Shown: positions 47,601 through 59,600 of the stretch, piece by piece | Layout of the letters: each line of letters starts with the position of its first letter | How positions within the stretch are numbered: the first letter of the stretch is position 1 | The notes under the pieces: generated by a model | Database searches by the model: none | What the model was told of the DNA's origin: nothing | The model's input: the letters and a program-made list of their open reading frames with translations, nothing else | Made by a program: the position numbers and the translations under genes | NCBI GenBank assembly: GCA_944392125.1 | Contig: CALXVP010000007.1 | Span: forward strand, 1 to 64,000 | Reading direction: 5' to 3' | Length of the DNA: 64,000 nucleotides | Source: an uncultured Alphaproteobacteria bacterium | GTDB taxonomy: Bacteria; Pseudomonadota; Alphaproteobacteria; CAAHEQ01; UBA3637

Positions 47601-48860
47601 ATTGAAAAAGATGAACGCGCTTTGGCGATCGAACAAGCCGAAATCAATCGGTTAGCCAAAGACCGTGATGACGAAAAAGCCATTATTCAAGGCAGTTTCT
47701 ATGATCGGATTCGTTCGTTGATGATTGGGCAAAAAGTTGCCAAAGCGGAAGGATTTGCATCGGGAACGGTTTTAACAGAAGAAAACTTGAAAGATGTTGC
47801 CAACTACAATTTGCGCAAAATCAGCGTGCAAGATGACGGTGTGATGACGCAGATTGAAGAATTGATTGCAACACTCAGTCAAGCCGAAAAAGAATTGCAA
47901 GAAAAATTTGAAAATCGTGTTGAAAAATTGCAACGCGGTGATGAAATGATGGCCGGCGAATTGAAGAAAGTAAAAGTCTTCATCGCAACGAAACGGAAAT
48001 TGCAACCGGGTGATAAGATGTCCGGTCGTCACGGAAACAAGGGTGTGGTTTCAAGAGTCTTGCCGGTGGAAGATATGCCGTATACGGAAGACGGCACACC
48101 GATGGATATTGTGTTGAATCCGTTGGGCGTTCCGTCGCGTATGAACGTGGGTCAGATTTTGGAAACACACTTGGGATATGCGTGTCGGGAACTCGGCCGT
48201 CAAATCGGTGCGATTGTCGATGAAGTGAAAGCGCAACATGCCAAAGTGGAAGACTTGCGTGCGAAATTGAAAGATGTCTACGGTGATCGCGAATACAACC
48301 GCCATATCGCCGATATGGATGATACGCAAGTGTTGGCAATGAGTGAAAACTTGAAGAAGGGTGTGCCGATTGCAACACCGGTCTTTGACGGGGCACATCA
48401 GGAAGACATTAACGCCATGCTCAAAAAAGCCGGTTTGGATGAATCGGGGCAAGTAACTCTGTATGACGGCTTGACGGGTGAACCGTTTGACCGCAAGGTG
48501 ACAATCGGATACATGTATATGTTAAAATTGCACCACTTGGTTGATGAAAAGATTCACGCTCGTTCAATCGGACCTTACAGCTTGGTTACGCAACAACCGC
48601 TCGGCGGTAAAGCCCAGTTCGGTGGTCAGAGATTTGGTGAAATGGAAGTGTGGGCACTTGAAGCATACGGGGCAGCCTACACCTTGCAAGAAATGTTAAC
48701 GATTAAATCCGATGACGTTTCGGGCCGTATCAAAGCATACGAAACGATTATCCGCGGTGATAATAATTTTGAAGCGGGTATTCCGGAATCGTTCAACGTG
48801 TTAGTGAAAGAAATCCGTTCACTCGGACTTGACATTGAATTGAACCAAAACGAAAAATAA
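44682..48860 (+). CDS. rpoB: RNA polymerase beta subunit
   Basis: Catalytic subunit with RpoC. The 1392-residue product has the rifampicin-region pattern [20 protein letters not shown] with [11 protein letters not shown] after it, all wild-type-looking. It also has [20 protein letters not shown], the flap and [17 protein letters not shown] near residue 1110, and ends with the [20 protein letters not shown] block. The size fits alphaproteobacterial RpoB. ATG at 44682 follows AGGGGAAG; a GTG two codons upstream is less likely. rpoC starts 62 bp later. Confidence 0.99.
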   Translation: MIKSETNRRRVRKNFGKIDPAVEMPNLIDVQTSSYKEFLQWGVPVEKRQDTGLQEVFKSVFPIHDFAGRGDLEFIKYELDTPKFDVDECLKRGLTYAAPVRATLRLVVWDVDATTGTRSIRDIKEQDVYMGDLPLMTEKGTFIVNGTERVVVSQMHRSPGVFFDHDNGETHSSGKFLFSARIIPYRGSWIDFEFDAKDLIYVRIDRRRKLPVSSLLYALDNDETEKKRAQAKAEGRTLDSSEVEGMSKEDILNYFYEKVVFTKDKKGWKTAFVPARMKGVKLTHDLVDAKTGKVVAEAGEKLNLGKVNKLAREGLEEFRVMPEELLGRFVAVDFVNEKTGEVVMEAGNEITEDDLEKLNELKIKELPILHIDYVNVGPYIRNTLVADKNTTREEALIDIYKIMRPGELPVVETADALFQGMFFDLDRYDLSAVGRVKMNARLGIDTNLVPDSVRVLRKEDILKILKTLVEIKDGNGQVDDIDNLGNRRVRSVGELMENQYRLGLLRMERMIREKMTSTEIDSVMPYDLINAKPLSAAVREFFASSQLSQFMDQNNPLSEITHKRRLSALGPGGLTRDRAGMEVRDVHPTHYGRICPIESPEGQNIGLINSLSTFAKVNKYGFIETPYRKIIDGKVSEEVVYLSAMEEANHTIAQANAKLNEKGEFLEDLVTARHAGEVVLAKPEEIDLIDVSPKQVVSVAASLIPFLENDDANRALMGSNMQRQGVPLLHNEAPLVGTGMEAAVAKDSKAAVAAKRAGVVTQVDSSRIVIRATDELSTTSSAVDIYTLEKFQRSNTGTCMTQEPLVHTGDKVEKGEIIADGPCTELGELALGRNVLVAFMPWNGYNYEDSVLISERIAQDDVFTSIHLEEFEVVARDTKLGQEEITRDIPNVGEEGLKNLDETGIVYIGAEVKAGDILVGKVTPKGETIMTPEEKLLRTIFGEKAADVRDSSLRVPPGVFGTVIDVRIFTRRGIEKDERALAIEQAEINRLAKDRDDEKAIIQGSFYDRIRSLMIGQKVAKAEGFASGTVLTEENLKDVANYNLRKISVQDDGVMTQIEELIATLSQAEKELQEKFENRVEKLQRGDEMMAGELKKVKVFIATKRKLQPGDKMSGRHGNKGVVSRVLPVEDMPYTEDGTPMDIVLNPLGVPSRMNVGQILETHLGYACRELGRQIGAIVDEVKAQHAKVEDLRAKLKDVYGDREYNRHIADMDDTQVLAMSENLKKGVPIATPVFDGAHQEDINAMLKKAGLDESGQVTLYDGLTGEPFDRKVTIGYMYMLKLHHLVDEKIHARSIGPYSLVTQQPLGGKAQFGGQRFGEMEVWALEAYGAAYTLQEMLTIKSDDVSGRIKAYETIIRGDNNFEAGIPESFNVLVKEIRSLGLDIELNQNEK

Positions 48861-48922
48861 TTTCAACGGAGAGAGGCGATGATCGCCTTTCTCCCGCACC
48901 AATAAAAAACGAGGTATAGACT

Positions 48923-51900
48923 ATGAATGATTTGATTACGACTTTCGGACAAGTGGCATCACCGCAAACATTTGATGATATTCGCATTTCTATTGCATCA
49001 CCGGAAAAAATCCGTGAATGGTCGTTTGGTGAAGTAACACGACCCGAAACAATTAACTATCGGACATTTAAGCCGGAGAAAGACGGTTTGTTCTGTGCAA
49101 AAATTTTCGGACCGGTGAAAGATTACGAATGTTTGTGCGGTAAATATAAGCGGATGAAATACCGCGGTATTACTTGCGAAAAGTGCGGTGTGGAGGTAAC
49201 ATTATCCAAAGTGCGCCGTGAGCGGATGGGGCATATTGAGTTGGCTTGTCCGGTAACGCACATTTGGTTTTTAAAATCCTTACCGAGCCGTATCGGCACG
49301 CTTTTGGATATGATGTTAAAGAGCTTGGAAGCCGTTTTGTATTTTGAAAAATACATTGTGATTGAGCCGGGTTTAACATCTTTAAAACAACACGAATTGT
49401 TAAGCGAAGAACAATATCAGTCTGCATTGGAAGAATACGGCGAAGATGCGTTCCGCGTGGGAATCGGGGCCGAGGCAATCAAGGAAATGCTTTCGCAAAT
49501 TGATTTAAATGCCGAAGCAACGCGTTTGCGCGCCGAATTGATTGGCACAACTTCCGATATGAAACGCAAGAAGATTGTTAAAAAATTAAAATTGGTAGAA
49601 GCATTCTTGGAATCCGGCTCACGGCCGGAATGGATGGTGTTGGATGTGTTGCCGGTTATTCCGCCCGAATTGCGTCCGCTCGTGCCGTTGGATGGCGGTC
49701 GGTTTGCCACATCCGACTTGAATGATTTGTATCGTCGGGTTATTAACCGCAACAATCGGTTGAAACGGTTATTGGAATTACGGGCACCGGAAATCATTAT
49801 TCGCAATGAAAAGAGAATGTTGCAAGAAGCCGTTGACGCGTTATTTGATAACGGTCGTCGCGGTCGGGCCGTTGCCGGTATCAATAAGCGTCCGCTCAAA
49901 TCTTTGGCAGACATGCTGAAAGGTAAGCAAGGGCGCTTCCGTCAAAACTTGCTCGGTAAACGCGTGGATTACTCCGGTCGTTCGGTGATTACGGTGGGTC
50001 CGGAATTGATGTTGCATCAATGCGGGTTGCCGAAGAGAATGGCATTGGAATTGTTTAAGCCGTTTATTTATTCAAAATTGGAACAACGCGGATTGGCCAC
50101 AACCATTAAAGCCGCAAAGAAAATGGTGGAAAAAGAAAAGCCGGAAGTTTGGGATATTCTTTCCGAAGTGATTCGGGAACACCCCGTTTTGTTAAACCGC
50201 GCTCCGACATTGCACCGTTTGGGTATTCAAGCCTTTGAGCCGGTATTGATTGAGGGTAAAGCCATTCAGTTGCACCCGTTGGTTTGTACGGCATTTAACG
50301 CCGACTTTGACGGTGACCAGATGGCCGTGCACGTTCCGTTGTCGTTAGAAGCACAATTGGAAGCCCGGGTATTGATGATGTCAACCAACAACATTTTATC
50401 ACCGGCCAGCGGAAAGCCGATTATTGTGCCGACGCAGGACATTATTTTGGGCTTATACTATCTTTCCATGGAACGCGACGGCGAACCGGGCGAAGGAATG
50501 GTGTTCTCGGGTCCGCAAGAAGTGGAACATGCGTTGTTTGAAAAAGTTGTTTCGTTGCACGCCAAAATTAAAGTGCGCTTGACGATTATGGATGATGACG
50601 GACAAAAGAGAACCAAAATTGTTTCAACAACGCCGGGCCGTATTAAATTGGCTGCCATCTTGCCGGATAACAGCAAGATTCCGTTCAGTTTGATGAACCG
50701 CCTGATTCGTAAGAAAGAGGTTTCGGAAATTATTGATGCCGTTTACCGTTATTGCGGACAAAAAGAAACATGTATTTTTGCCGACCGCGTAATGGGATTG
50801 GGTTATCGCCAAGCTGCTTTGTCGGGTATTTCATTCGGTAAAGACGATTTGATTATTCCGGAAGCCAAAAAAACATTATTGGCCGAAACAAAAGCCAAAA
50901 CGGCGGAATACGAACGGCAATATCAAGACGGTTTGATTACGCGTTTGGAAAAATATAATAAAGTGGTTGATGCTTGGGCGAAGTGCACGGATGATATTTC
51001 CGATGCGATGATGAAAGAAATTTCAAAAACAGAGCCGGGCAAGCCGATTAACTCCGTTTACATGATGGCTCACTCCGGTGCGCGTGGTTCGGCCACACAG
51101 ATGCGTCAGTTAGCCGGTATGCGCGGTTTGATGGCTAAACCGAACGGCGAAATTATTGAAACGCCGATTACCTCCAACTTTAAAGAAGGGTTAACCGTTA
51201 TGGAATACTTTAACTCCACGCACGGTGCTCGTAAAGGTTTGGCGGATACGGCTTTGAAAACGGCTAACTCCGGTTATTTGACACGGCGTTTGGTTGATGT
51301 TGCGCAAGATGCCATTATTACGATGGAAGATTGCGGAACGGAAAACGGTATTACGATTCAACCGATTATTGAAGGCGGTGATGTGATTGCCACAACCGGT
51401 GAACGGATTTTGGGACGCACGGCTGCCGAGGATATTAAAGATCCGACAACGGGCGAAATCATTGTGCCGAAAAATAAATTGATTGATGAGTATGATGTGG
51501 AAAAAATTGATGCCGTCGGCGTTGAATCGGTGAAGATTCGTTCCGTGTTGACATGTGAAGCCGAGAACGGTATCTGCGCAGCCTGCTACGGACGTGATTT
51601 GGCGCGCGGAACGCCGGTGAACTTGGGAGAAGTTGTCGGTATTATCGCCGCTCAATCCATCGGTGAACCGGGTACGCAGTTAACGATGCGGACATTCCAC
51701 GTCGGTGGTACGGCACAAAAAGGCGCCGAACAATCCAGCATTGATGTGGGCTTTGATGCCAAAGTCAGATTGACAAACTGCAACGTTATTGAAGATTCCA
51801 AAGGCGATAAGATTGTGTTATCACGGAATTGCGAAGTTTCGTTGTTGGATGCCAATAACCGCGAAAAAGCACGCCACAAATTGCCTTACGGTGCGAAATT

Positions 51901-53050
51901 GATGGTTGAAAACGGTGATAAGGTTTCCAAAGGGGCTCGTATTGCCGAATGGGATCCGTATACAATGCCGATTATTGCCGATAAGAACGGTACCATCAAA
52001 TATGAAGATTTGGTTGAAGGCGAAACGGTGCGTGAAATGGTTGATGAAGCCACCGGTTTAACTTCTAAGGTGATTATGCGCCCGGCAACTTCTAAAACGG
52101 AGCGTCGCCCGCACTTGGCACTGTTAGATGCCAAAGGCAAAGTCTTTAAATTCGGTAACGGTATGGAAGCACGGTATTATTTGCCGGTAGATGCCGTTGT
52201 TGCCGTGGAGAACGGACAAGCCGTTCAAGTGGGTGATGTGTTGGCTCGTTTGCCACGTGAAAGTTCAAAAACACGTGATATTACGGGTGGTTTGCCACGG
52301 GTTGCCGAATTGTTTGAAGCACGGTGCCCGAAAGATCCGGCAATTATCTCCGAAATTGAAGGACGTGTGGAATACGGGGCAGACTTTAAGACGAAGCGTC
52401 GGATTATCGTGAAATCGGAAGATGGCGAGACAACGCGCGAATACTTAATTCCGAAAGGTCGCACGGTTGCCGTTCACGAAGGCGATTTTGTTCGCAAGGG
52501 TGATATGATTGTGGAAGGTGCTTTGGATCCGCATGATATTTTACGCGTGTTGGGTGTGGAAGCATTGGCGCACTACTTGGTGAAAGAAGTGCAGGCCGTG
52601 TATCGCCTGCAAGGTGTGAAAATCAATGATAAACACATTGAAGTGATTGTGCGTCAAATGATGCAAAAATTAGAAGTGACGGATGCCGGAGATACAACGT
52701 TGTTGGTCGGTGAACAAGTGGATAAAGAAACCTTGATTGCCGAAAACTTAAAAGCGTTGAAATCGGGCGGACGCGAAGCAAAAGTGGCTCCTGTGTTGTT
52801 GGGTATCACAAAAGCCAGCTTGCAGACAACGTCCTTCATTTCCGCCGCCTCCTTCCAAGAGACAACACGTGTGTTGACGGAAGCGGCAACGGAAGGCAAA
52901 CGCGACAAGTTGTTAGGCTTGAAAGAAAATGTGATTGTCGGACGGTTAATTCCGGCGGGAACGGGTGCTCAAATGCAACGTTTGCGTCAGATTGCCATGA
53001 ACCGCGACAAACAGATTTTGGAATCGCAAAACAAAGAAACCGTTGCATAA
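48923..53050 (+). CDS. rpoC: RNA polymerase beta' subunit
   Basis: The 1375-residue product has the N-terminal zinc site ([20 protein letters not shown]), the clamp helices, the active-site loop [12 protein letters not shown] at about residue 459 that binds two Mg ions, the bridge helix region, the second zinc site ([15 protein letters not shown]) and [18 protein letters not shown]. It ends with the omega-contact region. Last gene of the secE-nusG-rplKAJL-rpoBC cluster; the terminator follows 25 bp downstream. Confidence 0.99.
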   Translation: MNDLITTFGQVASPQTFDDIRISIASPEKIREWSFGEVTRPETINYRTFKPEKDGLFCAKIFGPVKDYECLCGKYKRMKYRGITCEKCGVEVTLSKVRRERMGHIELACPVTHIWFLKSLPSRIGTLLDMMLKSLEAVLYFEKYIVIEPGLTSLKQHELLSEEQYQSALEEYGEDAFRVGIGAEAIKEMLSQIDLNAEATRLRAELIGTTSDMKRKKIVKKLKLVEAFLESGSRPEWMVLDVLPVIPPELRPLVPLDGGRFATSDLNDLYRRVINRNNRLKRLLELRAPEIIIRNEKRMLQEAVDALFDNGRRGRAVAGINKRPLKSLADMLKGKQGRFRQNLLGKRVDYSGRSVITVGPELMLHQCGLPKRMALELFKPFIYSKLEQRGLATTIKAAKKMVEKEKPEVWDILSEVIREHPVLLNRAPTLHRLGIQAFEPVLIEGKAIQLHPLVCTAFNADFDGDQMAVHVPLSLEAQLEARVLMMSTNNILSPASGKPIIVPTQDIILGLYYLSMERDGEPGEGMVFSGPQEVEHALFEKVVSLHAKIKVRLTIMDDDGQKRTKIVSTTPGRIKLAAILPDNSKIPFSLMNRLIRKKEVSEIIDAVYRYCGQKETCIFADRVMGLGYRQAALSGISFGKDDLIIPEAKKTLLAETKAKTAEYERQYQDGLITRLEKYNKVVDAWAKCTDDISDAMMKEISKTEPGKPINSVYMMAHSGARGSATQMRQLAGMRGLMAKPNGEIIETPITSNFKEGLTVMEYFNSTHGARKGLADTALKTANSGYLTRRLVDVAQDAIITMEDCGTENGITIQPIIEGGDVIATTGERILGRTAAEDIKDPTTGEIIVPKNKLIDEYDVEKIDAVGVESVKIRSVLTCEAENGICAACYGRDLARGTPVNLGEVVGIIAAQSIGEPGTQLTMRTFHVGGTAQKGAEQSSIDVGFDAKVRLTNCNVIEDSKGDKIVLSRNCEVSLLDANNREKARHKLPYGAKLMVENGDKVSKGARIAEWDPYTMPIIADKNGTIKYEDLVEGETVREMVDEATGLTSKVIMRPATSKTERRPHLALLDAKGKVFKFGNGMEARYYLPVDAVVAVENGQAVQVGDVLARLPRESSKTRDITGGLPRVAELFEARCPKDPAIISEIEGRVEYGADFKTKRRIIVKSEDGETTREYLIPKGRTVAVHEGDFVRKGDMIVEGALDPHDILRVLGVEALAHYLVKEVQAVYRLQGVKINDKHIEVIVRQMMQKLEVTDAGDTTLLVGEQVDKETLIAENLKALKSGGREAKVAPVLLGITKASLQTTSFISAASFQETTRVLTEAATEGKRDKLLGLKENVIVGRLIPAGTGAQMQRLRQIAMNRDKQILESQNKETVA

Positions 53051-53075
53051 TTTGCACGCAGTTTAGTTGAATGAG

Positions 53076-53110
53076 AATCGGTATTTCGGATAAACGAAAT
53101 ACCGATTTTT
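53076..53110 (+). terminator. Rho-independent terminator of the rpoBC operon
   Basis: Perfect 13-bp stem AATCGGTATTTCG (53076-53088) with CGAAATACCGATT (53095-53107), 6-base loop, then a T tract. The remaining gap to 53326 holds no ORF or further hairpin that I can support. Confidence 0.92.
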
Positions 53111-53326
53111 ATTTGATGTAAAAAGCAAAAATTATTTTTGACGCAGAGAGTCTCTTTATTTTTGATGTGTGGCGTATTTTTTAAGAGGAGGCAGTAAATT
53201 CCGTGATGACGACGGAATGTTGAATAATGCTTTGATCGTTAAGCGAGATATTCGCGTGCCGTAATGGGATATAACAAGCACCCATTCATAAAAAGCAGGT
53301 ATTTAGAACAGAATATGCGAAAAAAA

Positions 53327-53355
53327 TTGACAAGAGAATGAATTGAGCGTATAAT
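53327..53355 (+). promoter_or_regulatory. Full-consensus sigma-70 promoter of the first LRR gene
   Basis: TTGACA at 53327-53332 and TATAAT at 53350-53355 with 17-bp spacing, matching the consensus at all twelve positions. It is the best promoter in the window. Confidence 0.8.
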
Positions 53356-53404
53356 ACAAAGAACAATTTATCAAAAAGGAACAAATCGGTTAAAGGACAG
53401 AGTT

Positions 53405-56400
53405 GTGTTATCAGAGAAACAAAAAGCCGTTTTATCGCAAATCGGAATGTTGGATTATCCCGATATTGATGGAATTGTGCGCTATGCCGGGGAAGATATA
53501 ACGCCGTTTATCAGCTATTTACAAGAGTTAAAAGAGCGCAAAGGAAAGCAAAGAGCGATGAGTGCACGGGACTATTTTTGCCCGCAGGAGCGTATGCATC
53601 GGTTTGCTCCGGGAACGCAGGCAGTTGTGTGCGCGGGGAAGATTTGCCGGTATCGCTTTAAAAAAGATGATTTAATGATTGGTGATGGCTTTTATATCAA
53701 CGATGGCTGTCTCTTTGAATTAGCCGATAATGCATATTTGATGGATGGCGTGGTTGTTTCCGTGGAAGCAAAAAGCGGTAAAGAAGAAGTTAAACTCAAA
53801 GCAACGGGAGGTATGTATCAACCGTTGGTGGATCTTCTGCGGAACGAAATCGGTGGGAAAAAGCCGTTTGTGCAACAAAATGAACAAGGGCAATATGAAC
53901 TTTATATTCAAGGAAAATCAGCAAAGGAAGAGCCGATTAAAATTGCCGTTGCGGATAAAGGGAATTTGATTGAACTTTGTTTGCCCACAACGCAAAAATT
54001 ACTGAATGGGCAACTTGACTTTGCACCGCATCTCAAAAAATTGACGGCGCCTTGTTTGGTAAATACCGATGATTTTACATTGAGAGATGCCCCCTGTTTG
54101 GAAGTCTGTCAGTGTCCGAATTTAAAAAAAGTCGGCTATTATTTTTTACACAAAACGCCGAGTCTTGTTGCCTCTTATCAACGTAAAACGCATCCGTTAA
54201 AGCGCTTGAAAGGAGAGACATTTTTTCATCAATTACGCCAAGCCAATGTATTGGATTTATCGGATATTGTTGAAATCGTGCAATATGCGGGCTGGGAAGC
54301 AGAGCCGTTAATTCCGTATTTACGCTTGGAAGCACATAAAAGGAATGCCTTGAATACAACTTCCGAACGCCGTTATGCGTCGCAAGAAGAAGCGTATCTT
54401 GCTACTTTGGATTTATTGAAACAAGCGGGATATACAAGAGTTATTCATCCGACAACGCTTAAAGAACAAAACAGTATTGCCTATTTATTTAACGAACACG
54501 AACGGTTATGCACATTTAGAGATTCGGAACGATATAAAAACTATTTTATTCTCCACTGTTGCAAGGAAAATGCCGAAAAAATAACGCGGAGCGAACATCC
54601 GCAAAGGCAGGATGAATACGGAACAAGTGTTATCTCCATTCAAATCAAAGAGGGCTTTATTTCGATTAAAAACAGATATAATCACACTGTTAATGGGAGT
54701 GATTCAACATTTGATAATAATCCCGATAATATCATTGAGGGATTAACACAAGCGCTGAAAGAAGCATCGGGATGTGAGTTTATTGCCTCGGATATCGGGT
54801 TACCCGATGATATGATTTTTTTGGGGAAGCAGTTGCTTCGGTTTAATGTTGAAAGAAACAACATTCGCGTCGGCGAAAATTTTTATACGGATAATCAACG
54901 GGTATATCCGATTGATTTAGGCACGCATTTCGTGATGGACGGATACGCTTTAAATTTGCAAGCGGAAAACCAAGAAAAAGGGCGTATGCGCGATTTATCA
55001 CCTCAACAAAATACGGCAATAAAAAAGGTTGTGAATTTAACAGACGGAAGAGGAAAGCAAGATTCCTTTTGTCAGGTTATCCAACAAGAAATTGAGGGGA
55101 AGAAACTCACCGTTACGCAAGATAAAATTACGGGGAAGCGCACGCTTTATGCCGATGGGGAAGTGATTGCCGTCACAGAACATGGGCGACTGGTGGAATT
55201 AAATTTACTTAAAACAACGGAAATAGATGCGTATTTTTTGGAATATGCTCCGTATTTAAAAACATTTACGGCACCAAAATTAATCAGGCTTGGCGGGCGC
55301 TCACTTTATAACGTTCCGAAGCTGGCAGTCTTTAAGGCGCCGGCGGTACGGTTTGTCGGCGAGTTATGTTTGACATACGCGCAAGAATTGGAAGTTTTTC
55401 AGGCAGAGAAAGTGGAAGAATTTGGAAACGGGTGTCTTTTAGATGTGAAAAAATTGCCGGAACTGCGTTTTCCATACCTTAAAAGAGCGGGAAATAACTT
55501 TTTAAGGTTTGCAAACAAGTTATACCTGTTTGAAGCGCCCGAAGCAGAGGAGTTTGGGGCGGGTTCGTTAGAGAAAGTCGGGATACAACATCTGAATTTG
55601 CCGAACGTGCGGATTATTCATAATAGATTTTTAAGGTGGGCAGACAATTTGATTTCTTTTTCGGCGCCCAATTTGGAGGAAGCGGAAAATGAGTGTTGCA
55701 CTTTGTTGAATAAGGTGCCGATTTTATCGTTTCCGAAGCTCAAAAAAGCGGGGGAGTATTTTTTATGGCAAGTTCCGTCATTAACTTCCTTGCAAGCCCC
55801 TGTTTTGGAAGAGGTTGGTCATTTTTCTTTATTACAGGCGGATAAACTGGAAGTATTAAGTCTGCCGTCTCTTAGGAAGACAGGTTCGCATTTTGCTAAA
55901 AAACCCATTCGGTTAAAGAGGGTTGAATTAGATTGTTTGGAAGAAATGGGAGATTATTGCTTTGAAAATTTAAATGAAACAACCATTTTAAAATTCCCGA
56001 AGCTCAAAAAGGCGGGAGAAAAATTTGTATCCGTTGCCCCGCAATTAAAATTATTTCAAGCGCCGGAACTGGAAGAAACGGGCGATTATTCTCTGAGCGA
56101 ATTAAAATCGGCCATAACGGTTTATGTGCCAAAGTTGAAAAAGGGAATGAAACAATTTGTGATGATTGCGCCAAGGCTCAGATTTTTAAATGTCAACAAT
56201 ATGCAAGAAATGCAAGATAACGGTTTAGTTTCTTTAAATGAAATAACATCTTTGGTGTTTCCCAAGCTGAAAAAGGTGGGGTTGAATTGTTTAATGTATT
56301 GTCCGAAATTGGCATATTTATCGGCGCCGGCGATTGAGGCGGTTTCTTCTGATTTCTTTAAGGCGTTGGTGCAATACCGCACAAACACAAATTGTCTTCC

Positions 56401-56500
56401 TAGGCAGTATATCTTGCGCTTGAAACAAAATTTTTTACAGACTCAGCGGAGTAGGCAAGCCCTTGCCAAACGGGTTGTGCAACAGGCAAGAGACTGGTGA
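53405..56500 (+). CDS. Giant modular leucine-rich-repeat protein, paralog 1
   Basis: A 1031-residue protein of unknown function. Order: a helical module LDYPDIDGIVRYAGEDITPFI (about 16-36), a beta-rich module, a short LRR run (APHLKKLTAP...), a second YAGWEAEPLIPYL module (about 299-311), a domain with YGTSVISIQIKEGFISIKNRYN (about 401-423), then a 450-residue BspA/LRR_5-like solenoid with repeats such as FPKLKKAGEYFLWQVPSLTS. No signal peptide or membrane helix. From memory, the FISIKNRYN domain occurs in other large gut-bacterial proteins. The start is GTG with AAAGGA seven bases upstream. It has its own consensus promoter. Intracellular scaffold or secreted effector are both possible. Confidence 0.7.
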   Translation: MLSEKQKAVLSQIGMLDYPDIDGIVRYAGEDITPFISYLQELKERKGKQRAMSARDYFCPQERMHRFAPGTQAVVCAGKICRYRFKKDDLMIGDGFYINDGCLFELADNAYLMDGVVVSVEAKSGKEEVKLKATGGMYQPLVDLLRNEIGGKKPFVQQNEQGQYELYIQGKSAKEEPIKIAVADKGNLIELCLPTTQKLLNGQLDFAPHLKKLTAPCLVNTDDFTLRDAPCLEVCQCPNLKKVGYYFLHKTPSLVASYQRKTHPLKRLKGETFFHQLRQANVLDLSDIVEIVQYAGWEAEPLIPYLRLEAHKRNALNTTSERRYASQEEAYLATLDLLKQAGYTRVIHPTTLKEQNSIAYLFNEHERLCTFRDSERYKNYFILHCCKENAEKITRSEHPQRQDEYGTSVISIQIKEGFISIKNRYNHTVNGSDSTFDNNPDNIIEGLTQALKEASGCEFIASDIGLPDDMIFLGKQLLRFNVERNNIRVGENFYTDNQRVYPIDLGTHFVMDGYALNLQAENQEKGRMRDLSPQQNTAIKKVVNLTDGRGKQDSFCQVIQQEIEGKKLTVTQDKITGKRTLYADGEVIAVTEHGRLVELNLLKTTEIDAYFLEYAPYLKTFTAPKLIRLGGRSLYNVPKLAVFKAPAVRFVGELCLTYAQELEVFQAEKVEEFGNGCLLDVKKLPELRFPYLKRAGNNFLRFANKLYLFEAPEAEEFGAGSLEKVGIQHLNLPNVRIIHNRFLRWADNLISFSAPNLEEAENECCTLLNKVPILSFPKLKKAGEYFLWQVPSLTSLQAPVLEEVGHFSLLQADKLEVLSLPSLRKTGSHFAKKPIRLKRVELDCLEEMGDYCFENLNETTILKFPKLKKAGEKFVSVAPQLKLFQAPELEETGDYSLSELKSAITVYVPKLKKGMKQFVMIAPRLRFLNVNNMQEMQDNGLVSLNEITSLVFPKLKKVGLNCLMYCPKLAYLSAPAIEAVSSDFFKALVQYRTNTNCLPRQYILRLKQNFLQTQRSRQALAKRVVQQARDW

Positions 56501-56616
56501 TAATATATATCATTCTAATTTTGTTGATGAGTTTCTTTTATCCGAATAGAGAAAAGGATAATGAATCGACGAAGTTGTCGGCGGGTGAAGTTTATTCTAA
56601 AAACAGCATAAAATGA

Positions 56617-56645
56617 TTGATTGTGTTTTGAAACAGTGATACACT
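56617..56645 (+). promoter_or_regulatory. Promoter of the second LRR gene
   Basis: TTGATT at 56617-56622 and TACACT at 56640-56645 with 17-bp spacing, 39 bp before the start codon. No terminator is seen after the first LRR gene, so read-through is also possible. Confidence 0.5.
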
Positions 56646-56683
56646 GAACGATATTTTTCGTAAATTTTAAGGAGATTTTTTGT

Positions 56684-59600
56684 ATGTTGACGAAAAGTCA
56701 AAGGGAGGTTTTATCCAAAATCGGCATGTTGGATTTCCCCGATATTGAAGAAATTGTGCGGTATGCAGGTGATGATTTGCACCCTTTTATCGGCTATTTA
56801 ATTTATCTGAGAACGCAAGAGGATAGAAAAAATCGGGGAGAAATTGAAACATATAATCCGAACATTTTACCGCAAGATGTGGAGTTGGCTGTTAAGGTAT
56901 TTGTGCGCGGTGGCAAATTGTATCGGTATAATTTTGAAAAAGGCACGGCGAAAATCGGCAGAGACTTTTACTTTAAAGACGGCGATTTTCACGCCGTCGG
57001 CGCAAATGAATATATTATGGATGGAATTTTGATTTCCGAGTTTGATAAAAACGGCCGAACGGAAATAGAATTGACGCCGATTATTGATACGTATGCCCCA
57101 ATGATTAAAGTGCTCAAAAACGAAATCAGCGGTAAGCATCCGCGTCTTAAAAAAGAGGGGCAAAATCGGCAAATTTTGTGTATCCGAGCCCATAAAGGCG
57201 ACATAAAGGATACAAAAATAGCCGTGATTGAAAACGGGCGGTTGGTGGCGCTTCATTTGCCGACAACGAAACGTCTTTTGAACGGACAGCTTGATTTTTT
57301 GCCGTTTTGCCGAAAAATCAGTGCACCGAATTTAGAAACGGTTGATGACTACTCCTTTTCCGATGTGCCGAAGCTTGCGGAGTATCATTTTCCGAAATTG
57401 CAAAAAGTCGGCTATTATTTCTTTCGGGCAACACCGCAAATTTATACGCCGTATCCCCGCAAACCGCATCCGTTAAAAAAAATCAAAGGCGAACGATTTT
57501 ATAAAGAACTCAAAAAATTAGGCGTGGCGGATATTCCGAACATTGTTGATATTGTAAAATATGCCGGATGGGAAGTAGAACCGCTGACCAGATTGTTAAG
57601 ACCCTTGATTGCGCAAAACTATAATCGCAAAATTAACGGTAAGCATTTTAGCTATGCTTCTAAAAAAGAAGCGTTGCAAGATGTTTTCAATTTGTTGAAC
57701 GAAGCCGGTTATAATGCCTTTCACGCAACAACGGAAGAAGAAAAAAACAAGATTAAAAAGTATTTTCGCAAAGGGGAAGAATTATGCACATTTGATGACC
57801 CGATGCGTCATTTAACGCATTTTATTATTCATTGCGTGAAAAAAAATGTGGCAGAAATTCAGCCCTCTCCCACCCCTATCCGCGATGATGCGTATGGCAC
57901 GAGCGTGATTTCCATACAAATCCGTGACGGCTTTATCTCCATTAAAAACAGATATAACGATAATGTTGCTGCGGGTGATTCCACATTTGATAATGATCCC
58001 GAACGCATTATTCCGGGATTGAGCGGTGCGTTAAAGGCTGCAACGGGTTATGATTTTAAGTCAGATGCCGCTTATCCCGAGGGATTTTTGGTATTTCAAG
58101 GAAAAATTTTGCGTTATCATTCCGAAAAAAACGGTATTTTTGTCGGCGAGAATTTTTATTTGAAGAATAAAGAAATACATGAAATTCAGCCATCTCATCA
58201 ATACCTGATGGGGGTATATTTATGGGATACCGAAACGAAAAAAGTGCAGTGTTTAACCGATGCGAAGCAATCGGATGAATTTATCCGCGTGTTGGAGCGT
58301 GAACTCATCGGTAAACAAATCAATATTAAAATTAAAAGCGAAAGAGATGAAAGCGGTAAAATTCTCTCTGTAAAGAGGGAATTATACGCCGATGATACTT
58401 TAATTGCCGTTACGGATCGGGGTCGGCTGACGGAACTTTATTTACCGACGACGACGGAAATCCATGATAATTTCCTCACAAAGGCCCCGTCATTGCAAAT
58501 TATTCGCGCACCGCATGTAAGGGTTTTCGGAAATAATGGATTGAGTGATGTGCCTCATTTGGTAACGGCTGATTTTCCGGCATTGGAAACGGTGGGATTT
58601 GGATTTTTGCGCTATCCTAAATCATTACGGCTGTTTGAGGCGGAAAATTTATTGCTGTTGGAAGAAAATAGTTTGGAAACACCGCAATGTATGGAACGCG
58701 TGCGGTTGCCGAAATTGAAAAAAGCAAAATCACATGTGCTTTCTATTGTGCCACAACTGATTTCCATTGTAGCAGGTGAGGTTGAAGAGTGGGGTGATGT
58801 CTGTTTGCAAAAAGCGGATAATTTGATTTCTGCCATTTTGCCGAAAACGAAAAAAATGGGTGCGGAATGCCTCCGGGATGCGCCGAAATTGATATGTCTT
58901 CATGCGCCCGAAACGGAAGAACTGGGCATTCATTGTTTGCAAAAAACATCGTTACCTCGTTTGGATATGCCATATTTAAAAAGAGTCGGCAACGTCTTGT
59001 TGTCTGCAACCCCGAGTATTCAATCTTTTGAAACAGGGGATTTTGCGCGTTACCGCAATCAATCGTATCAAGATACATCGGCATATCTTTTATTTGATTT
59101 TGCAAATGAACGCCGGTACGCTCTGCGTTTAGCGGATAATCAAGTTATCGGCTTAACCGAGCAGGCAAGGCAGGATACTTTTATGGATGTATTACAGCAA
59201 GAGTTAAGTGAAAAAAATATTAAAATCCAACGCCAACGGGGGCAGGCAAGTGATTGGGAGGCCCCAACGGAAACAGTGACGGTTTATGCCGATGAAAAGC
59301 CGATTCTGAATTTATGCAATCATCGTGTTGTTTCTCTTTGTTTGCCGACAACGACAAATCTTCCCAATCACTTTTTATCCGAAGCAGGTTCGTTGAAAGC
59401 CTTTTCGGCACCGGAAGTGATTACGGCAGGAAATCAGATTATCAGCAAAGCGCCGGAATTGATACGGGCTCACTTACCGAAAGTTGAATTTGCAGGCAGT
59501 GAGTTTTTGAGTTATATGCCCAAAACAACGGATTTACGCCTCGATTCTTTGCAAGCATGTCAAGGTGGTTCTCTCTTCTATTTTGAAAAGGCAACGGTTT

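Noticed and set aside
48051-48452. Long antisense frames inside rpoB and rpoC
   Set aside because: Shadows of strongly biased codon use in the polymerase genes, without start signals.
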